Of a DNA stretch of 64,000 bases, positions 35,316 to 47,797 are shown piece by piece. The notes under the pieces are model-generated. The model had not been told where the DNA came from. It made no database searches and saw nothing but the letters and a program-made list of their open reading frames with translations. Each line of letters opens with the position of its first letter. Within the stretch, counting starts at the first letter, position 1. The position numbers were made by a program, and so were the translations under genes. This DNA is from Molossus alvarezi. Its lineage: Eukaryota > Chordata > Mammalia > Chiroptera > Molossidae. Location of the stretch: NCBI GenBank assembly GCA_037176705.1, contig CM073898.1, positions 22,738,488-22,802,487 on the forward strand, written 5' to 3'.

Positions 35316-35765
35316 TGTGGCAGATCAAATAGGGCCAACTCTTAATGTCCCCTCCCCTTCATTCTGGACTGGCTCTGAAACTGTTTTGAACAATAATGAT
35401 GGAAGAGACTGTCTTTGAGGTTTGGGGCTGATAACAAGGCTGTCAATTTCCCTCTTGTCTTCTTGAATACTCAATCTTAGAACCCACCTGCCATGCTTTA
35501 AGGAAACCCAAGAAGTCTCGTGGTGAAGTCCATATGTAATGGGACTAAACTCCCTGGTCTGCTTCCTTTGCTGAGCTCCCAGTCATCTCGAAGTATATTA
35601 TCGAACCCTCGTTCAGCTTTTCCAGCTGAAACACCATTTGGAAGAGAAGAGAACTTTTCCTGTCACACCCTACCTGCAATGCAGATTTGGGGGCAAAATA
35701 AATCACTGCTGCTGGTCTAAGCCACTACATTTGGGCTGGTTTGTTTCAAAGCTATAGATTAAAGA
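35316..35765 (+). mobile_element. MaLR/MLT1-like solo LTR
   Basis: The order 'gggctgtggcagatcaaata', 'aagagactgtctttgaggtt', 'gggctgataacaaggctg', 'cctgccatgctttaaggaaa', a polyadenylation signal ('aataaatcactgctgctgg') and 'taagccactacatttgggct' fits an old LTR of this class. No internal retroviral region is visible. Subfamily not assigned. Confidence 0.55.
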
Positions 35766-36845
35766 ATGGGCCATGAATATCATTGCTTATCTCTAACTCA
35801 TTTCCCCATGTCCTGTTTGATTGGTTCAGAGCAAATATATCAGTTCATTTATTATGGTCAGTTCTATCGACCTTTTGAGGGTTTTGAGCTTTTTCACTCC
35901 AATTTCAAGACTCGTATTGAGGCTTGACTCCCTGGCTGCTCCAATGTGCCACAGGCTCACAGAGACCTTTCTCCTGGTCCCTGCCACACTGCGAAATGCC
36001 AGCTCCTGCACGCGCTGATGCCTGAATCTTAATTTTCCCTGTTTCTAAACCTATATGTCTTCTTGCAGTTCTCTCCTGATTAAGGCTTTCTCCAGTTCTT
36101 TGCTTATTTTGAAACAAAGAAGACTGAGTCAAGTATATATTAAGGTATTTTCTGGATCAGGTCATTATCTCTACATTGTTCCTAAGGCTCTCTGCACGTG
36201 TACGGGCAACTTTATCTCTTGTTCCAACTCCGTGGAAGAATGGCAGACAAGGGATTGTTTAAGCTGCCACAAAAGTAAGTTGCCTCTTCAAGAGTTTGAT
36301 GATTCTGATCCCATTTTGTACACTGGGTGTCCATTTGTTTATTGGGATGAGTCTCCACTCATCTCGATTCAGGTGCTTTGAGTGCTGCTTCCTTCTGAAG
36401 GAGTGTCGTCTGTCAGCCTTGCGTTTCCTCCTGCGGGCTGACGGTGGGCAATGGACAATGCATCAGCCAACCCACAAAACTGCCATCTGTGCCCGGCTCA
36501 AGACGGAGGTGATTTTGTAGCATCGTGGGCATTCGCACCATGAATCAGGAACTGGGCTCTGCACCAGGCACGTCTCCTGCTGTTTCCTTTCCCCTCTCCG
36601 GAGAGGGAGGAGGGAGACGGAGGTCATCACCACCGGAAAGCCACTGATTTATTTTTAATTATGCATTTCGTATTCTTTGACAATCAAATTAAAGAGTACT
36701 TTCTGCGACCCTCTTTATCCACGTGTTTTAATTAGAGAAACCCATTCATAATTTCAACAGTATAGAAAGCATCTTTTTTCCATGTCAGATTAAAATTTAC
36801 ATTTTTTAGTTAATCTACCCAACCATTTATTTTTTTGTATATGAA
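35766..36845. other. Unique block with a small GC-rich island
   Basis: 36380-36640 is clearly richer in G, C and CpG than its surroundings and is followed by an AT-rich homeobox-like stretch ('tttaattatgcatttcg' near 36654). No repeat family is recognised, and the open frames at 36055-36520 have no known domain. It may be a conserved non-coding element or an unrecognised exon. Confidence 0.3.
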
Positions 36846-36857
36846 AAAAAAGAAAAG

Positions 36858-37096
36858 GGCCCTGGCTGGTATGGCTTCGTAGTACAAGTGTCTGGCCATG
36901 TGCCGAGGGGCTGCAGAATCAATTTCTGGTCAAGGGCATGTACCTGGGTTGCAGGTTTGATCCCGGCCCCAGTCGAGAAGTGTGTGGAAGTGACCAGTTG
37001 ATGTGTCTCTTACATCAATGTTTCTCTCTCTCTCTCTCTCTCAAAATCAATGGAAAAAAGTATCCTCAGGTGAGAATTAACAAAAACAAAAAAAAG
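36858..37096 (+). mobile_element. VES SINE (older copy)
   Basis: Diverged head 'ccctggctggtatggcttcg', B-box 'gcagaatcaatttctggtc', 'gcatgtacctgggttgcag', CT run at 37023-37043, and a 'atcctcaggtgagaatta' tail. Purine-rich flanks (aaaaagaaaag) may be the duplication. Confidence 0.88.
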
Positions 37097-37107
37097 AAAA
37101 AGAAAAG

Positions 37108-38174
37108 TAGACAGACAGCAGTTTTTAACAATTTCACTATTAAAAAAAAGCACGCATTTTTTTCCTTAAAGATTACAAGCTACCAGTTTAGGTTTTTCTA
37201 TGTTGTTGTTATGTTTTGACTTTTTAATTTCCAAATACCTTAGAAATCAAAGAATAGGAAAACTTTACATACAAATATGTCAATTTTAGTTTCCACATTG
37301 TTGTCCTGTTTAGGTTTTTGAATCAACATATTAAAGAATTTATACTAGGCTGAACTTCCTAACAATACATACTAATCTATTTAAGTTGTTCTATTTGATA
37401 CAGTTTAACACCTTCCCATCTTGACTGCCTCCACAATGCACACTTCAGGTTCATGTTAAACTTCAGCAGGAGCTAAACACTAAAGGCAAATCAGGGGTTA
37501 GAAGGAGGCTTTCAAGAAAGGACGCCTACATCAAAATAGGTGGCTTTCTTTTATTATGAAATTGTTTTTTCAGAGAATTGTATAGAAACCAAAGTTATAG
37601 TTAAGTTCTCACAAAAACAAAATGCATTGCACTGAGCTTATTTCTTAGGCAGCATCTGATATATGTCTTTGGGACCCTTTTATACATTATGTCTTATTCC
37701 CTGCCCATAAATAAAAAATAATTTGCTTCTTTCACCAATGTCTTCATGCGCATAATTATTTCTCACATTCACATGGGAACCTCAGTTAGCCTATGTCTTT
37801 TATAGGACTCCTAGTGTATCATATTAAGCAGAATTCTTTTGGGGCAAAGAATTGGGTATCATTCCTCCTGCCGCATTAAAATACCTTTTGCCTTGAGGGT
37901 CAGGTGCTGTTAGGTGAACTTGATTGTACCTATCCACACACAGGCCTATTTTTGTCACGACAGTCATATAGAAATAGGCAGGGCTGGACATTAGTATGAG
38001 GTACCACAGGTATTCTATTTGGTTGGAGCCCCTTCGAAGCTATATTTCATAAATACTCAACATATAAAAAATAGCCTGAGTATGATATGAATGAGAGGTA
38101 ACTGTTCAACTTTGTGACCTTTGTACCAAGTAATGAAATCTTTGGCTTCAAAATGTATTTTAAACCTTAAAACA
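37108..38174. other. Unique AT-rich sequence
   Basis: No gene or repeat family recognised. Confidence 0.35.
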
Positions 38175-38386
38175 GCCCGGCCGGTGTGGCTCAATGGTTG
38201 AGCATCGACCCTTGCACTTAGAGGTCACCAATTCAATTCCCAGCCAGGGCACATACCCAGGCTGTGGGCCCGATCCCCAGTGGGGAGCATGCAGGAGGTG
38301 GTCAATGTTCTATCTCACTGATGTTTCTATCCCTCTCCCTCTCCCTTCCTCTCTCTCTAAAATCAATAAAGAAAAAATATTTTAAG
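38175..38386 (+). mobile_element. VES SINE (short-tail type)
   Basis: 'ggccggtgtggctcaatggtt' head, 'caattcaattcccagccag' B-box region, 'gatccccagtggggagcatg', then CT and 'taaaatcaataaagaaaaaa' tail. It shares the body of the 14051 copy almost word for word. Confidence 0.9.
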
Positions 38387-39149
38387 AAAACAAAACAAAA
38401 ACAAAAATGTAGAAACAATGAAACAAAAAACCTCTGCAGTTAATGAAATCCACCTTAATAGAAAAACTACTATATTCTCAAAACCAGTACTCAGTTCCTG
38501 CAGGTGTGATTGTCCTATTTCTGGTTTTGCTTTTCTTAGCACAATACTGTGCACTGGCCTGTGATCCCAGTCATATATTTTCTCCCTCCCCAGGTGGCCT
38601 TCCCTGCCCCTCCCTTCTCTCCTTGCCCCTGGCTAAGACCGTGCTGACCTACTTGCTACAAGCATGGCCTTCTCACAAGAGGAAGATCGTGGTATTCTAT
38701 AGGGTAAATAAGGCAGGTAGTTTATTTCTGTTTTATAGATGAGTAATCTGTAGTTCAGAAATTATGATTTTCCTAAACCAATATAAATGACTACCCAAGA
38801 CAAATTTCTCAAAACTTTGGGCGCCTTAACATACTCTCCCTCCAAAAGAGTTAGTAATTCCTATGATAAAACAAAACAAACAAACAAACCTAGATAGACT
38901 GAAGATTTTTCCAATGGAATGATTTTTATTTTCTTTCTTCATTTAGGCAATATACTGTTTATAGGCAAACCTGTTCTTGGAGACACATACATCACAGTTT
39001 GCCTACTGACTCTGTACCAAATATACACTTTTGAGTATGTTATTGATTTTAGATGAGCTTGAATTCTTTTATTTATAAAAATGGATGTAGTAATAACTCC
39101 TTGCCGTGCAACTGGAAAAACATATCTAGGCCTATGGCTAATATGGAAG
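38387..39149. other. Unique sequence
   Basis: No gene recognised. A short CAAA run lies near 38872-38887. Confidence 0.35.
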
Positions 39150-40140
39150 AACAAGAATTGGATATACTCTCTGTCTTAACTAAAACAATTGGACAAAATA
39201 TATCTGACACAACAATTTCAGCTCAAGGCAGTGATCCCAGAGATAAGGGAAACAAACCAGATAGTATAACAATTGCCTCAATGTACTGCCTGAAGACAGT
39301 TTCCAGGCCACAGCACAGCAGGGGGAACCCAAACAGAGCCCAGCAGACTCCCTCAACTGAGGAGATCTGGGAGAGGATTCAGAAAGACCAGTGGGCCAGA
39401 GTTTGCAGGACATAATACAAAGATTAAATTGCCAGTTGGAGAGGAAAGAGCCAGCCACCTGAAGTAGAAAGAGCTACGAAGAGAGAGTTGCTTGGAGAGA
39501 GGGCCCTGGATATTTTCCCCTTGAGCCATCTACTGAGTACTGGTCTGTGTGAAGAAAATATCTCGGGCTGGGAAAGAACTATCAGAAAAGACAGGCTGAC
39601 AAAATCTTCAGCACTCTCAAAAGGCTGAGAATAGTTAGGATTCCACATAGAGTGGAAAAGCCCATATATAGCCCATGGGGGAGAGGACCCAGAAAGGTTT
39701 TTTTTTTTTTATCTCAATAGTGGAGTAAAATTAACCTTACACTTAAAAGTGTTCTGGTAAAACATAGGAAAGCTTAAAAGCAAGCTTTAAAAGGATTAAA
39801 CTGCTCCCAACTAAGTTAATTGCATCCCAGTTCAAAGCTCACAATTCGAGAAATACAAAATTACCCAGCATTCAAAAGGATGAAGTCTTAACGTCTGGCA
39901 CCCAATCAAAGTGACCAGGCATTCAAATGGGCAGGAAAATACAACTCAGAATGAGGAGAAGAATTAACCAATAGAAATAAACAGAGATATTTCACAGGTG
40001 ATAGAATTAGTAGACTCGGATACAAAAAAAAACAACAATTTTTATAACTATATGCTATCGATTCAAAAAGGGAAAATGAAATGAGAATGCTAAAGCGTGG
40101 AAAATGTGCCAGAAGTCCAAAGTTAAATTTCTAGTGAAGA
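39150..40140 (+). mobile_element. Old L1M LINE, 5' region
   Basis: The stretch from 39900 ('cattcaaatgggcaggaaaa', 'aaccaatagaaataaacaga', 'gatagaattagtagactcgg', 'ttttataactatatgctatc') matches the 5' region of ancient L1M elements upstream of ORF1. The more upstream part (39180-39660) is probably the same element. The open frame 39053-39415 falls in this non-coding 5' part, so I do not call it a gene. Confidence 0.55.
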
Positions 40141-43100
40141 AATAACATATATGAAAACTTCCAGACTGGTTGCCTGTAATTCTCATTCATCTCAGCTTCT
40201 CAGTAGCTCAGACCATACTGGCCTTTCCTTAAACTCACGCTCTCCTTCCGTTTCCACATCGACTCTCTGACCAATATCACAAGCGCCTTGGACACAGGAA
40301 GAGCAAGTTCAATTGGAGATTCAAGTCATATCAGCTTCTAGGTTATTCAATATTTGATTTCCAGTGTTTAGCCTAGTGCAGCTACAGGATAAGCATGCAC
40401 TAGAAGAAAGGGTAGGGATGGGATGAAGAGAGCAGGGTAAGAAAAAGATACAAAAAGGGAGGGACGGTTGCAGAAAGGAGGAAGAAAGGGAGAAAAGACT
40501 GCTGACTGGGTTACAGAGCTGACAACCTCTTCTAATGACTGAAAAAGCGCAAGAGAATTAACTCATCTCCTAGAGACCTAATGTAAATGTATAAGTTCAT
40601 TTATAAGACCTTATCAAACAAACATGTTTAATTATATCATCTTCCTTAAGTGAAGGCAAATTGAAAGTAATCATTATGCAGTAATTTAAATCCATTGATT
40701 TAAATACCAAAGTGGTATATAATTTAAGTGGGGAGCACTCTAAAATCCTACAGAGCATGTGCTGAAGAAGCAGCAAATAAGAACTTAGAGAGAAAAGTAA
40801 ACTCTTCATTGATGGATGGGGCACTTCAATCAACTGAATCACTCCAAAGCTAAGATTCAGTACAGTAGAGAAACATACTTTCTCAAGCTACCTGCGAACA
40901 TTGTGACTCGTGGAGATGGACCATCCGGCAACTGCAAAGGCTGCTCTTCCGACATGGGGAGCCTCGCCATACATTTGGAATAACTTGAAGAGCAATCCTG
41001 CCAGAAAATAGAAGCAAGGGCTTGAAAAATCTATTGGCCAGAATCAAAATAGGGTCCAGTTCTCCTTTCTTTGGAGGAAGCATCATAAATCAGATGAAAG
41101 GGGGACAGTGGTTCCTCAGCGGGGCTTCAGGGGGAAATAACGAAGGAACAAAGCACAGGGTCTCACCCTCCAAGCCTCCGTGGGCTCTGCTCTGACTCCC
41201 AGGAACCTCACATAATGTCCTCTCTGTGAACCGGCCACAGTTACCGCTTCTCAATTAGATCTACAAGTGACTGACTGACCTTGCTCTAATATGAATAAAT
41301 CCAGACCTTCGCCTTAATTGTCCTATTAGTTTCATATAGATTGTTGTTGTGAACAGTCAACCTTTTCTTTCATTTGTAAAATAGAAAGGGCTTACAAAAT
41401 TTGTACAGATCCTGGGAATTTAACAAGCACATGTTATCAAAGGAGAACTCTGTCTTTGAAGCCTGGGCCACTTTCCTTACAATTAACGGATCCTAAACGT
41501 GTTTCCATGTCTTACAACATGGTTCTGGGGCGTTTTGCTTTCTCCTCATTTAATCCCTATACAATTGTGTTGTTTTGTTAAACCTCATTAAATCTGGTCT
41601 GTTTTCCACTTCTGGGTCTTTCACATTTAACTGTAGCAGTCAATAGGTGGAAAAATTGCAAACCATATAAAGTTTGGGTATATAACTTACATAATAATTG
41701 TATGACTCTTTTTCTTCTCAAGACTGTGAAACTCTACCCAAATCCCTCTAGTGACTTCACACATTTGGGGGAAAAATTAATTAAGATGCCTTTCAAACTC
41801 TGACAGGGCAATTCTTCCTTCTAGAAACATTTTCGAAGCAAATAATAGCAGATAAGTTCTTATTCAGGAATGTTTGATAGCTTTTACAGAAAATGTAAAC
41901 TTCTGTAATTTCAATGTAAATTTTAAACACAAACAGAATTGCAGAAAAATTTTAAAGACACTTGTTTACATCGTACAATTTAAATATTTTGCTAAACTTG
42001 TTCCATTTATTATTATTTCTTTTGCATTTATCTATCACCTGTCCTTCCTGCCTCTCTTTTAAATTTATTTGATGAGGTATTTTAAGGTAAGTCTCAGGAC
42101 TCTTATTATCCATAAATTATTTCAGGATATCTCTTTCTCCCTATTTCCTCTTAACCTTGCAGAGGGTTAAGTTCTACTCTGTCTTCGGAGCTTCTGTGTG
42201 TCACAGTACTGTTTCTTAGAAATAAACACCCTCAAATAATCCTGACGACACAGAGGCAGATTTGGGGTTGCAAATTCTGCTCATCTTCAAAGACGTAGGA
42301 GAGTTGAGGAAACAAAGATAACTAGATGAACCAAAATTCTGTAGCAGGAAGAACTGTTCACTGAGCTGAGACGGACAACAATATCTTCTCTGGGATCTTC
42401 TGCTAAGTCTGACTACGGGCTGGAATTTGGAGTTGGTCTTGGCAGAAAACATCTATTGGAGTAAATTCAATCACCTTGTGGTGATTGACCATGGTGAAGG
42501 ACAGACAAACCTACCATGTGGTAAAAGCACATAGAACAAAGTACACACACAATAAATTGTGTCACTGTCAGTTTCTTGGTTGTGATATTGTATAGTGATT
42601 GCTATTTTAGAACTACCTGTACTTTTCTCCAATCTTTCGGTTCTTAATCCCTAGCAGCCACTAATTTGCTCTTCATGTCTATAATTTTGGCACAGTATTT
42701 TCTATCATAACTTTTATAATACTAATAACATTTGCCTTTTGTCTTATGCCATAACACCAAATTTAATCAAATACATTGTAAACTTTTGTTCTTATTCTTC
42801 AGTTGCATTGTCATATTGGTATTTAGTAAATTACCATCCTTGATGTACTCCTACTTTTCTCCCATGCATTATGAGCATTAGCATCCTCGTCTATAGCTTC
42901 AGCTCTTACCAGTTTCTGAAAATTTCCTTAACTTTTGCTAGACACTTTGTTCTGAGGTCCAGTCCATTCACCCCATGGCCTAATGGATTCTTCATAGTTA
43001 TATCAAATGTAGCTACCCCAAATTGAAACTGCATCTACCCTTCTCTTCTTTGCTCTCACCTCACACAACCTATTTTCATTAGATTCATATAATCTAATGT

Positions 43101-44161
43101 TTTTATGCCAAAGTACAAGTCTTCAAGCACTACTACATGTCCAAGTTTCCTTCCATTCTAAATATGTTACCAAATGCACAGTGGTTGTAGGGCTAATGTC
43201 TATTTTCTCTTATCAACATTAACCTTTCCAACACATTGTATAAAAAGTTCTACTTTGGTGGAATCCTTTATTTTGCTATCCATTTTCTACTCTTAGTTTT
43301 CTGTTTTATTTGTGAAATAAATTTCTACAACATGGAAACAAAACTCATGCATTTACTGAAAAAATATCCAGAAATGCATTTCCTTGCCCTGAATATATAT
43401 GGTTTGGGGTATGAGTGCTATATCTTCCATTTGCTTTATGATATTTATCTCAGATGCACTGGACCATTAACTGTATTTTCATCAAGAGCCTTCAATCCTA
43501 TCTCTGCAGACAAAAATGACAAAACTAAGCTGTTCTATTCAGGCACATCATGAGAAGGCAGGATTCATTGGAAAATACCCCAGTGATGGGGAAAATAGAG
43601 GGCAGCAGGAAAAGGGGAGGAACATGAGATGGACTGAATCATGAAAGAGCCATAGGCAGGAGTCTACAGGAGCCGAGCAGGGCTGTTGCGGCAGGACACT
43701 GTGAACATGGCTTATTCACTAGACACATCGAGGATGTTAACTATAAACTATGAGAAACTGAGTTATTGTAACAGGATAAAACTTTTTGAAAAGAAAGCTG
43801 AACAACTGGAAATTGAGAACTTTCATGGGTTAGATTTGCCTTCAGGAATCCTGGGCTTCACAGTTATGTTATTGAATATATTTTTTAAATCAAACCCTGT
43901 CTTTTGTATATATAAGAATAAAGTAATGATAAATAGTGGGCATTTTTATTAATATGTGCATATAATATTAAAAAACAATGTAAAAGTAATTTTAGAGAAA
44001 AATGAGACATTTTGAGCATTATTTAATATAAACTATATAGTAATTAGATTGGCTAGGGATATGTTCTACAAATTTAAAAAATATTAAATTTTATCACTAT
44101 AAATGAAGGAGAGAAAAAAATGTATTCAAAGTTTGAACAAACAGAAAAGAATACAAATTTA
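40141..44161. other. 4-kb block, largely unrecognised
   Basis: No young transposon is visible. 40880-41240 is less AT-rich, with a few CpG sites. The open frames (for example 43236-43553 and 43686-43952 plus) have no recognisable domain. No gene called. Confidence 0.35.
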
Positions 44162-44318
44162 GACCAGCCAGTGTAGCTCAGTGGCTGAGTGTCCACCCAT
44201 GCACCAAGAGGTCGTTGGTTTGATTCCTAGTCAGGGCACATGCCCAGGATATGTCTACCTCTCTTTACCTCTCCCTTCCTCTCTCTCTCTAAAATCAATC
44301 AAGAAAAAAATTGTTTTA
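44162..44318 (+). mobile_element. VES SINE, internally shortened
   Basis: Head 'accagccagtgtagctcagtgg', B-box 'ggtttgattcctagtcagg', then a jump to 'ctctccttcct'-like CT sequence and a 'aaaatcaatcaagaaaaaaa' tail. About 50 bp of the usual middle is missing. Confidence 0.85.
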
Positions 44319-45916
44319 AACACCAAAAGTGTATTAACAAAATAACTCAAATAGAAATTAGTGTGTCTGCCATACTGAGATAATTCCCTCTAATTTTTGA
44401 AACAATTTACTTTGTTGTCTTTAAAAATCACTGTTATATCCATCAGCTTCCTTCACATTTAAAACAATTAAGAAAGCAAGCATTGGCAATGCTTTTTTCA
44501 GTCTAAAACAATCATATTATTGCTAAATTGCTATAATCATTTTCTTATGAAATTTGTTAGGAAGGATGCCCAAATTGTTAGACTATTTATTATACCTGCT
44601 TTATTGGAAAGAAGCACATATAAGTATATTCAAGTTATATTTTACAGCACAATGACTAAAACTTATAATTGCTATAGTTTCACATTTTTTTAAATATTTC
44701 TTATCCATGTCACATTTATTTGTTAGTCAGTTTTTCCTAATTTGAAATAATTATGCTTGAACAACATAAACAAAGACATATGCAAAGCTCAGAAAAATAA
44801 CCAAGTCAATGCGCCACTTCATGGTGCAACTTTATGCATATTCTCTGAGTTCTTGCACAGTGTTTGGATAGAATATGGAACAGTGACGTGCTTGAAAGCT
44901 GTATTGTTCATGGAGAGAGACCAGGATTTGAATTCTGTCTAAGCCATTTACAAAGTCTGTGTCCTCAATAAATTTAATATATTGAGCAACTGCTTCATCT
45001 TTTATAAAATGTGGATAGTATTAGTATTTACCATGCACATTGTCATAAAATTTTAGCCTATCTTTAGACAAATACACACACACACACACACACACACACA
45101 TACTACACTAGAAAGTATGATTACTGTGATGGAAACTTTAGGTTGCTATGAGGAACAAAATAAAAATAACTAATTAAGATTGCCTGGTTAGAAAATTTTC
45201 TCTGAGGGGGTGACATGTGACATGTTATATATTTTATGATTGCTATTATTAATAAAAATGTGGTTTATTTTCTTGGATGTCATGGTATATGTATACATCT
45301 CTTAAAAGACTCGAAGTGAAATAAATTGAAGAAACATAGGTAAATGTTTTGAAATTAAAAAATGACTCAGAAGAAGCTCCTTACAAGTGGACATGAACCT
45401 CATCTCTGCATGGTTTCTCTCTAACAGGTCATGAGTAACTTCAAAATTTCCAAATTACATTATGATTTTTGTTACTAATAATATTAATATAAAGATATCA
45501 TTCTGTCTGGAAGACAGAATTAAACAAAGTTTAAGTTATCTATGTCTATATTATTTAAGAAAAATGATGAAATTTCAAACTTGACTGCTTAGAAGTCAGT
45601 TTTGGTCTACACATTTTTCTAACCAAATCATCAGTTGGGGAAGTGAATACTATGGATCAATTTTTCCCCACCTTTTCAACCATCTGGCCTCTATAGCTGG
45701 AATAGTTTAGCTAGCTAAAGAGCAGAGAAGACAGAGAGGCAAAGGACTAGTTTTCCATTCACATGAAAGAATGCTCAAATTGAGGAGAAAAGATATATTA
45801 GATACTAAGAAATAATACTTGAGAGCATTTGAGATCTTGCTCCCCAACATATGTCATCAGTTTGACTCAAATAAAGTTTTATTAAAAGTTTAAAAAGATA
45901 AATAGTACCATGTAAG
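44319..45916. other. AT-rich block with a MIR-like piece and a CA run
   Basis: 44875-45060 ('ggatttgaattctgtctaag', 'cttcatcttttataaaatgtgg', 'gtatttaccatgcacattgt') resembles a decayed MIR. A (CA)n run lies at 45074-45100. No gene. Confidence 0.4.
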
Positions 45917-45924
45917 TGTTAGAG

Positions 45925-46170
45925 TAGCAATTTTCAACCTTTTTTATCTCATGGAACACATACACTAATTACTAAAATTCTGTGGCACACCAAAAAATAT
46001 ATTGTATTTTTTGCCGATCTGACTGACTCATTCACACCAGATGACTATTGTCTTGAATATTGTCATATTTTTTTATTTACTACATAAGGGAAAAGAGGTA
46101 ATGGCTGTGACTAAATAGTCAGGTATTTCATGTTTTAAAACTTTTGTAACATACCAGTTGAAAATCTCTG
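45925..46170 (+). mobile_element. Short non-autonomous hAT-type DNA transposon
   Basis: The ends are imperfect inverted repeats: 'tagcaattttcaacctt' at 45925 and 'ccagttgaaaatctctg' at 46170, which reads 'cagagattttcaactgg' on minus. This is the CAG...CTG arrangement of hAT elements. The flanking 8-mers 'tgttagag' (45917-45924) and 'ttatagag' (46171-46178) match at 6 of 8 positions. At 246 bp it has no transposase. Internal phrases ('ctaattactaaaattctgtg', 'gcacaccaaaaaatatattg') look like bat-specific non-autonomous hATs, from memory only. Confidence 0.7.
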
Positions 46171-46178
46171 TTATAGAG

Positions 46179-47229
46179 AATGTACCCTCAGGGCAGACAA
46201 TGGGAGATTGAGACATATTTTGGATGAACATTTGGGAAAATATCTGCAGGAAGATTGCTAAGACACTCAACTCAAATGAAGGGAATCAAACAATTTACCC
46301 AAGAATTATAAAATGTACGGAAATGAACAACAAACAGCAAAAAGTCTAAGATCTCATTAATCATAACTTCCAATGTTTGTAAGGTTTCTTGTCCATACAG
46401 ATATTTGTAAATGCACTGTTTGTATATTTGTAAAAACATAACTAAAATATAACATTAAACTCTTTTGAGGTTGTGTGGAAAAATAAGTTAGACTCTGTCC
46501 ACATATTTTCTAGTAATCTGCAGTTTAAAATCTCCCCTTGCTTATTGTATAGCCCTCCCTTTAATCGGATTCTCTCTCTCAAGTGCCTTGAGACTGGAGG
46601 AAATCTTGTGCATTTTAGACCCTGCCTTCCAGACTCCTATATTGCTTAAGCTCTGGTAAAATTTTCCATGGGGTAAAACAGCCAGGTGTATGGGTATACT
46701 CTTGATTCCAACCCATCATAATAGCATAGTCATGAATAGTTCTTTGTGCCAAAGATTTGCAAATTGTTAACCATGGGGGGCAGATGGACCGGGCCAAGGG
46801 TGGATGGCTCTTTCTGCATTACTTATTACAACTACATATAAACTTACAATTACCTCATAACACAAATTTTAATTTAAAAAAGTATGAATAACATATAGAT
46901 AAGAATTTTTAAATAGCTAAACTTGTTTATATGTTATATATATCATATACAAATGGTTATATATGCATTCAAAAATACTCTTAAGGTTGTATCTATAAAT
47001 ATCCATCTTACTGAGCTAATAATTTAAATATTGTACATTCCTTTTAGTTGGGCTTCTATCCCTGTGTACAGTTCCTTGCACTGGAATAGAGCTGGATATT
47101 TAAAAAAGTAAATTGGAGAATACATGAATCACTATAGAGCTCATATATAGGTAAATATTATGTAAAAATTTAATAAATCATCTTTGCATTATCTACTTTT
47201 TTGAATTGAAGTTTTTAGAATTATAATGA
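46179..47229. other. Unique AT-rich sequence
   Basis: No gene or repeat family recognised. Confidence 0.35.
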
Positions 47230-47244
47230 CTACAATCAATTTTC

Positions 47245-47606
47245 TTTCTTTCTTTTTTTTTATCCTCACCCGAGGACATTTTCCTTTTGCATTCATCTTT
47301 AGATAGAGTGGGAGGGAGACAGGGAGGAAGACAGAGAGAAACATCCATGTGAGAGAGACACATTGGCCCTGGCCGGTTTGGCTCAGCGGTTAGAGCGTCG
47401 GCCTGCGGTCCTGAGAGACCCGGGTTCGGTTCCCGCTAAGGGCGCGTACCTCGGTTGCAGTTTGTCCCCGGCCCTGGTCAGTTGTGCGGGTGGCAGCCAC
47501 TCGATGTGTTCCTTTCACATTGATGTTTCTCTCTCTCTCTGTTCCTCTCTCTCCCTCCCACTCTACCTGAACAAAAAATGGAAAAATGTCCTTGGGTGAG
47601 GATAAA

Positions 47607-47637
<31 letters not shown>

Positions 47638-47782
47638 ACACATTGAGTGGCTGCCACCCACACAACCCTGACCGGGGCCGGGGACAAACTGCAACCGAGG
47701 TACATGCCCTTAGCGGGAACCGAACCCGGGTCTCTCCAGACTGCAGGCCGACGCTCTAACCGCTGAGCCAAACCAGCCAGGG
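47245..47782 (-). mobile_element. VES SINE (outer), split by a second VES SINE
   Basis: The minus-strand copy has its tail half at 47245-47365 ('tatcctcacccgaggacatt') and its head half at 47646-47782 ('ccaaaccagccagggc' at the end). A perfect 15-bp duplication 'ctacaatcaattttc' at 47230-47244 and 47783-47797 brackets the whole nest, which shows that this copy inserted first. Confidence 0.93.
47366..47628 (+). mobile_element. VES SINE (inner), inserted head-to-tail opposite the outer copy
   Basis: Complete plus-strand VES with head, B-box, CT tract, 'gtccttgggtgaggata' tail and about 23 A. Its duplication is 'gagagagacacattg' (47351-47365) and 'gagagagacacacattg' (47629-47645), the second with one extra AC. 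It sits in the outer copy in inverted orientation, so the two pair as long inverted repeats. Confidence 0.92.
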
Positions 47783-47797
47783 CTACAATCAATTTTC

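Noticed and set aside
39053..39415. 120-codon plus-strand open frame as a gene
   Set aside because: It overlaps sequence that looks like the 5' region of an old L1M, and no known domain is visible.
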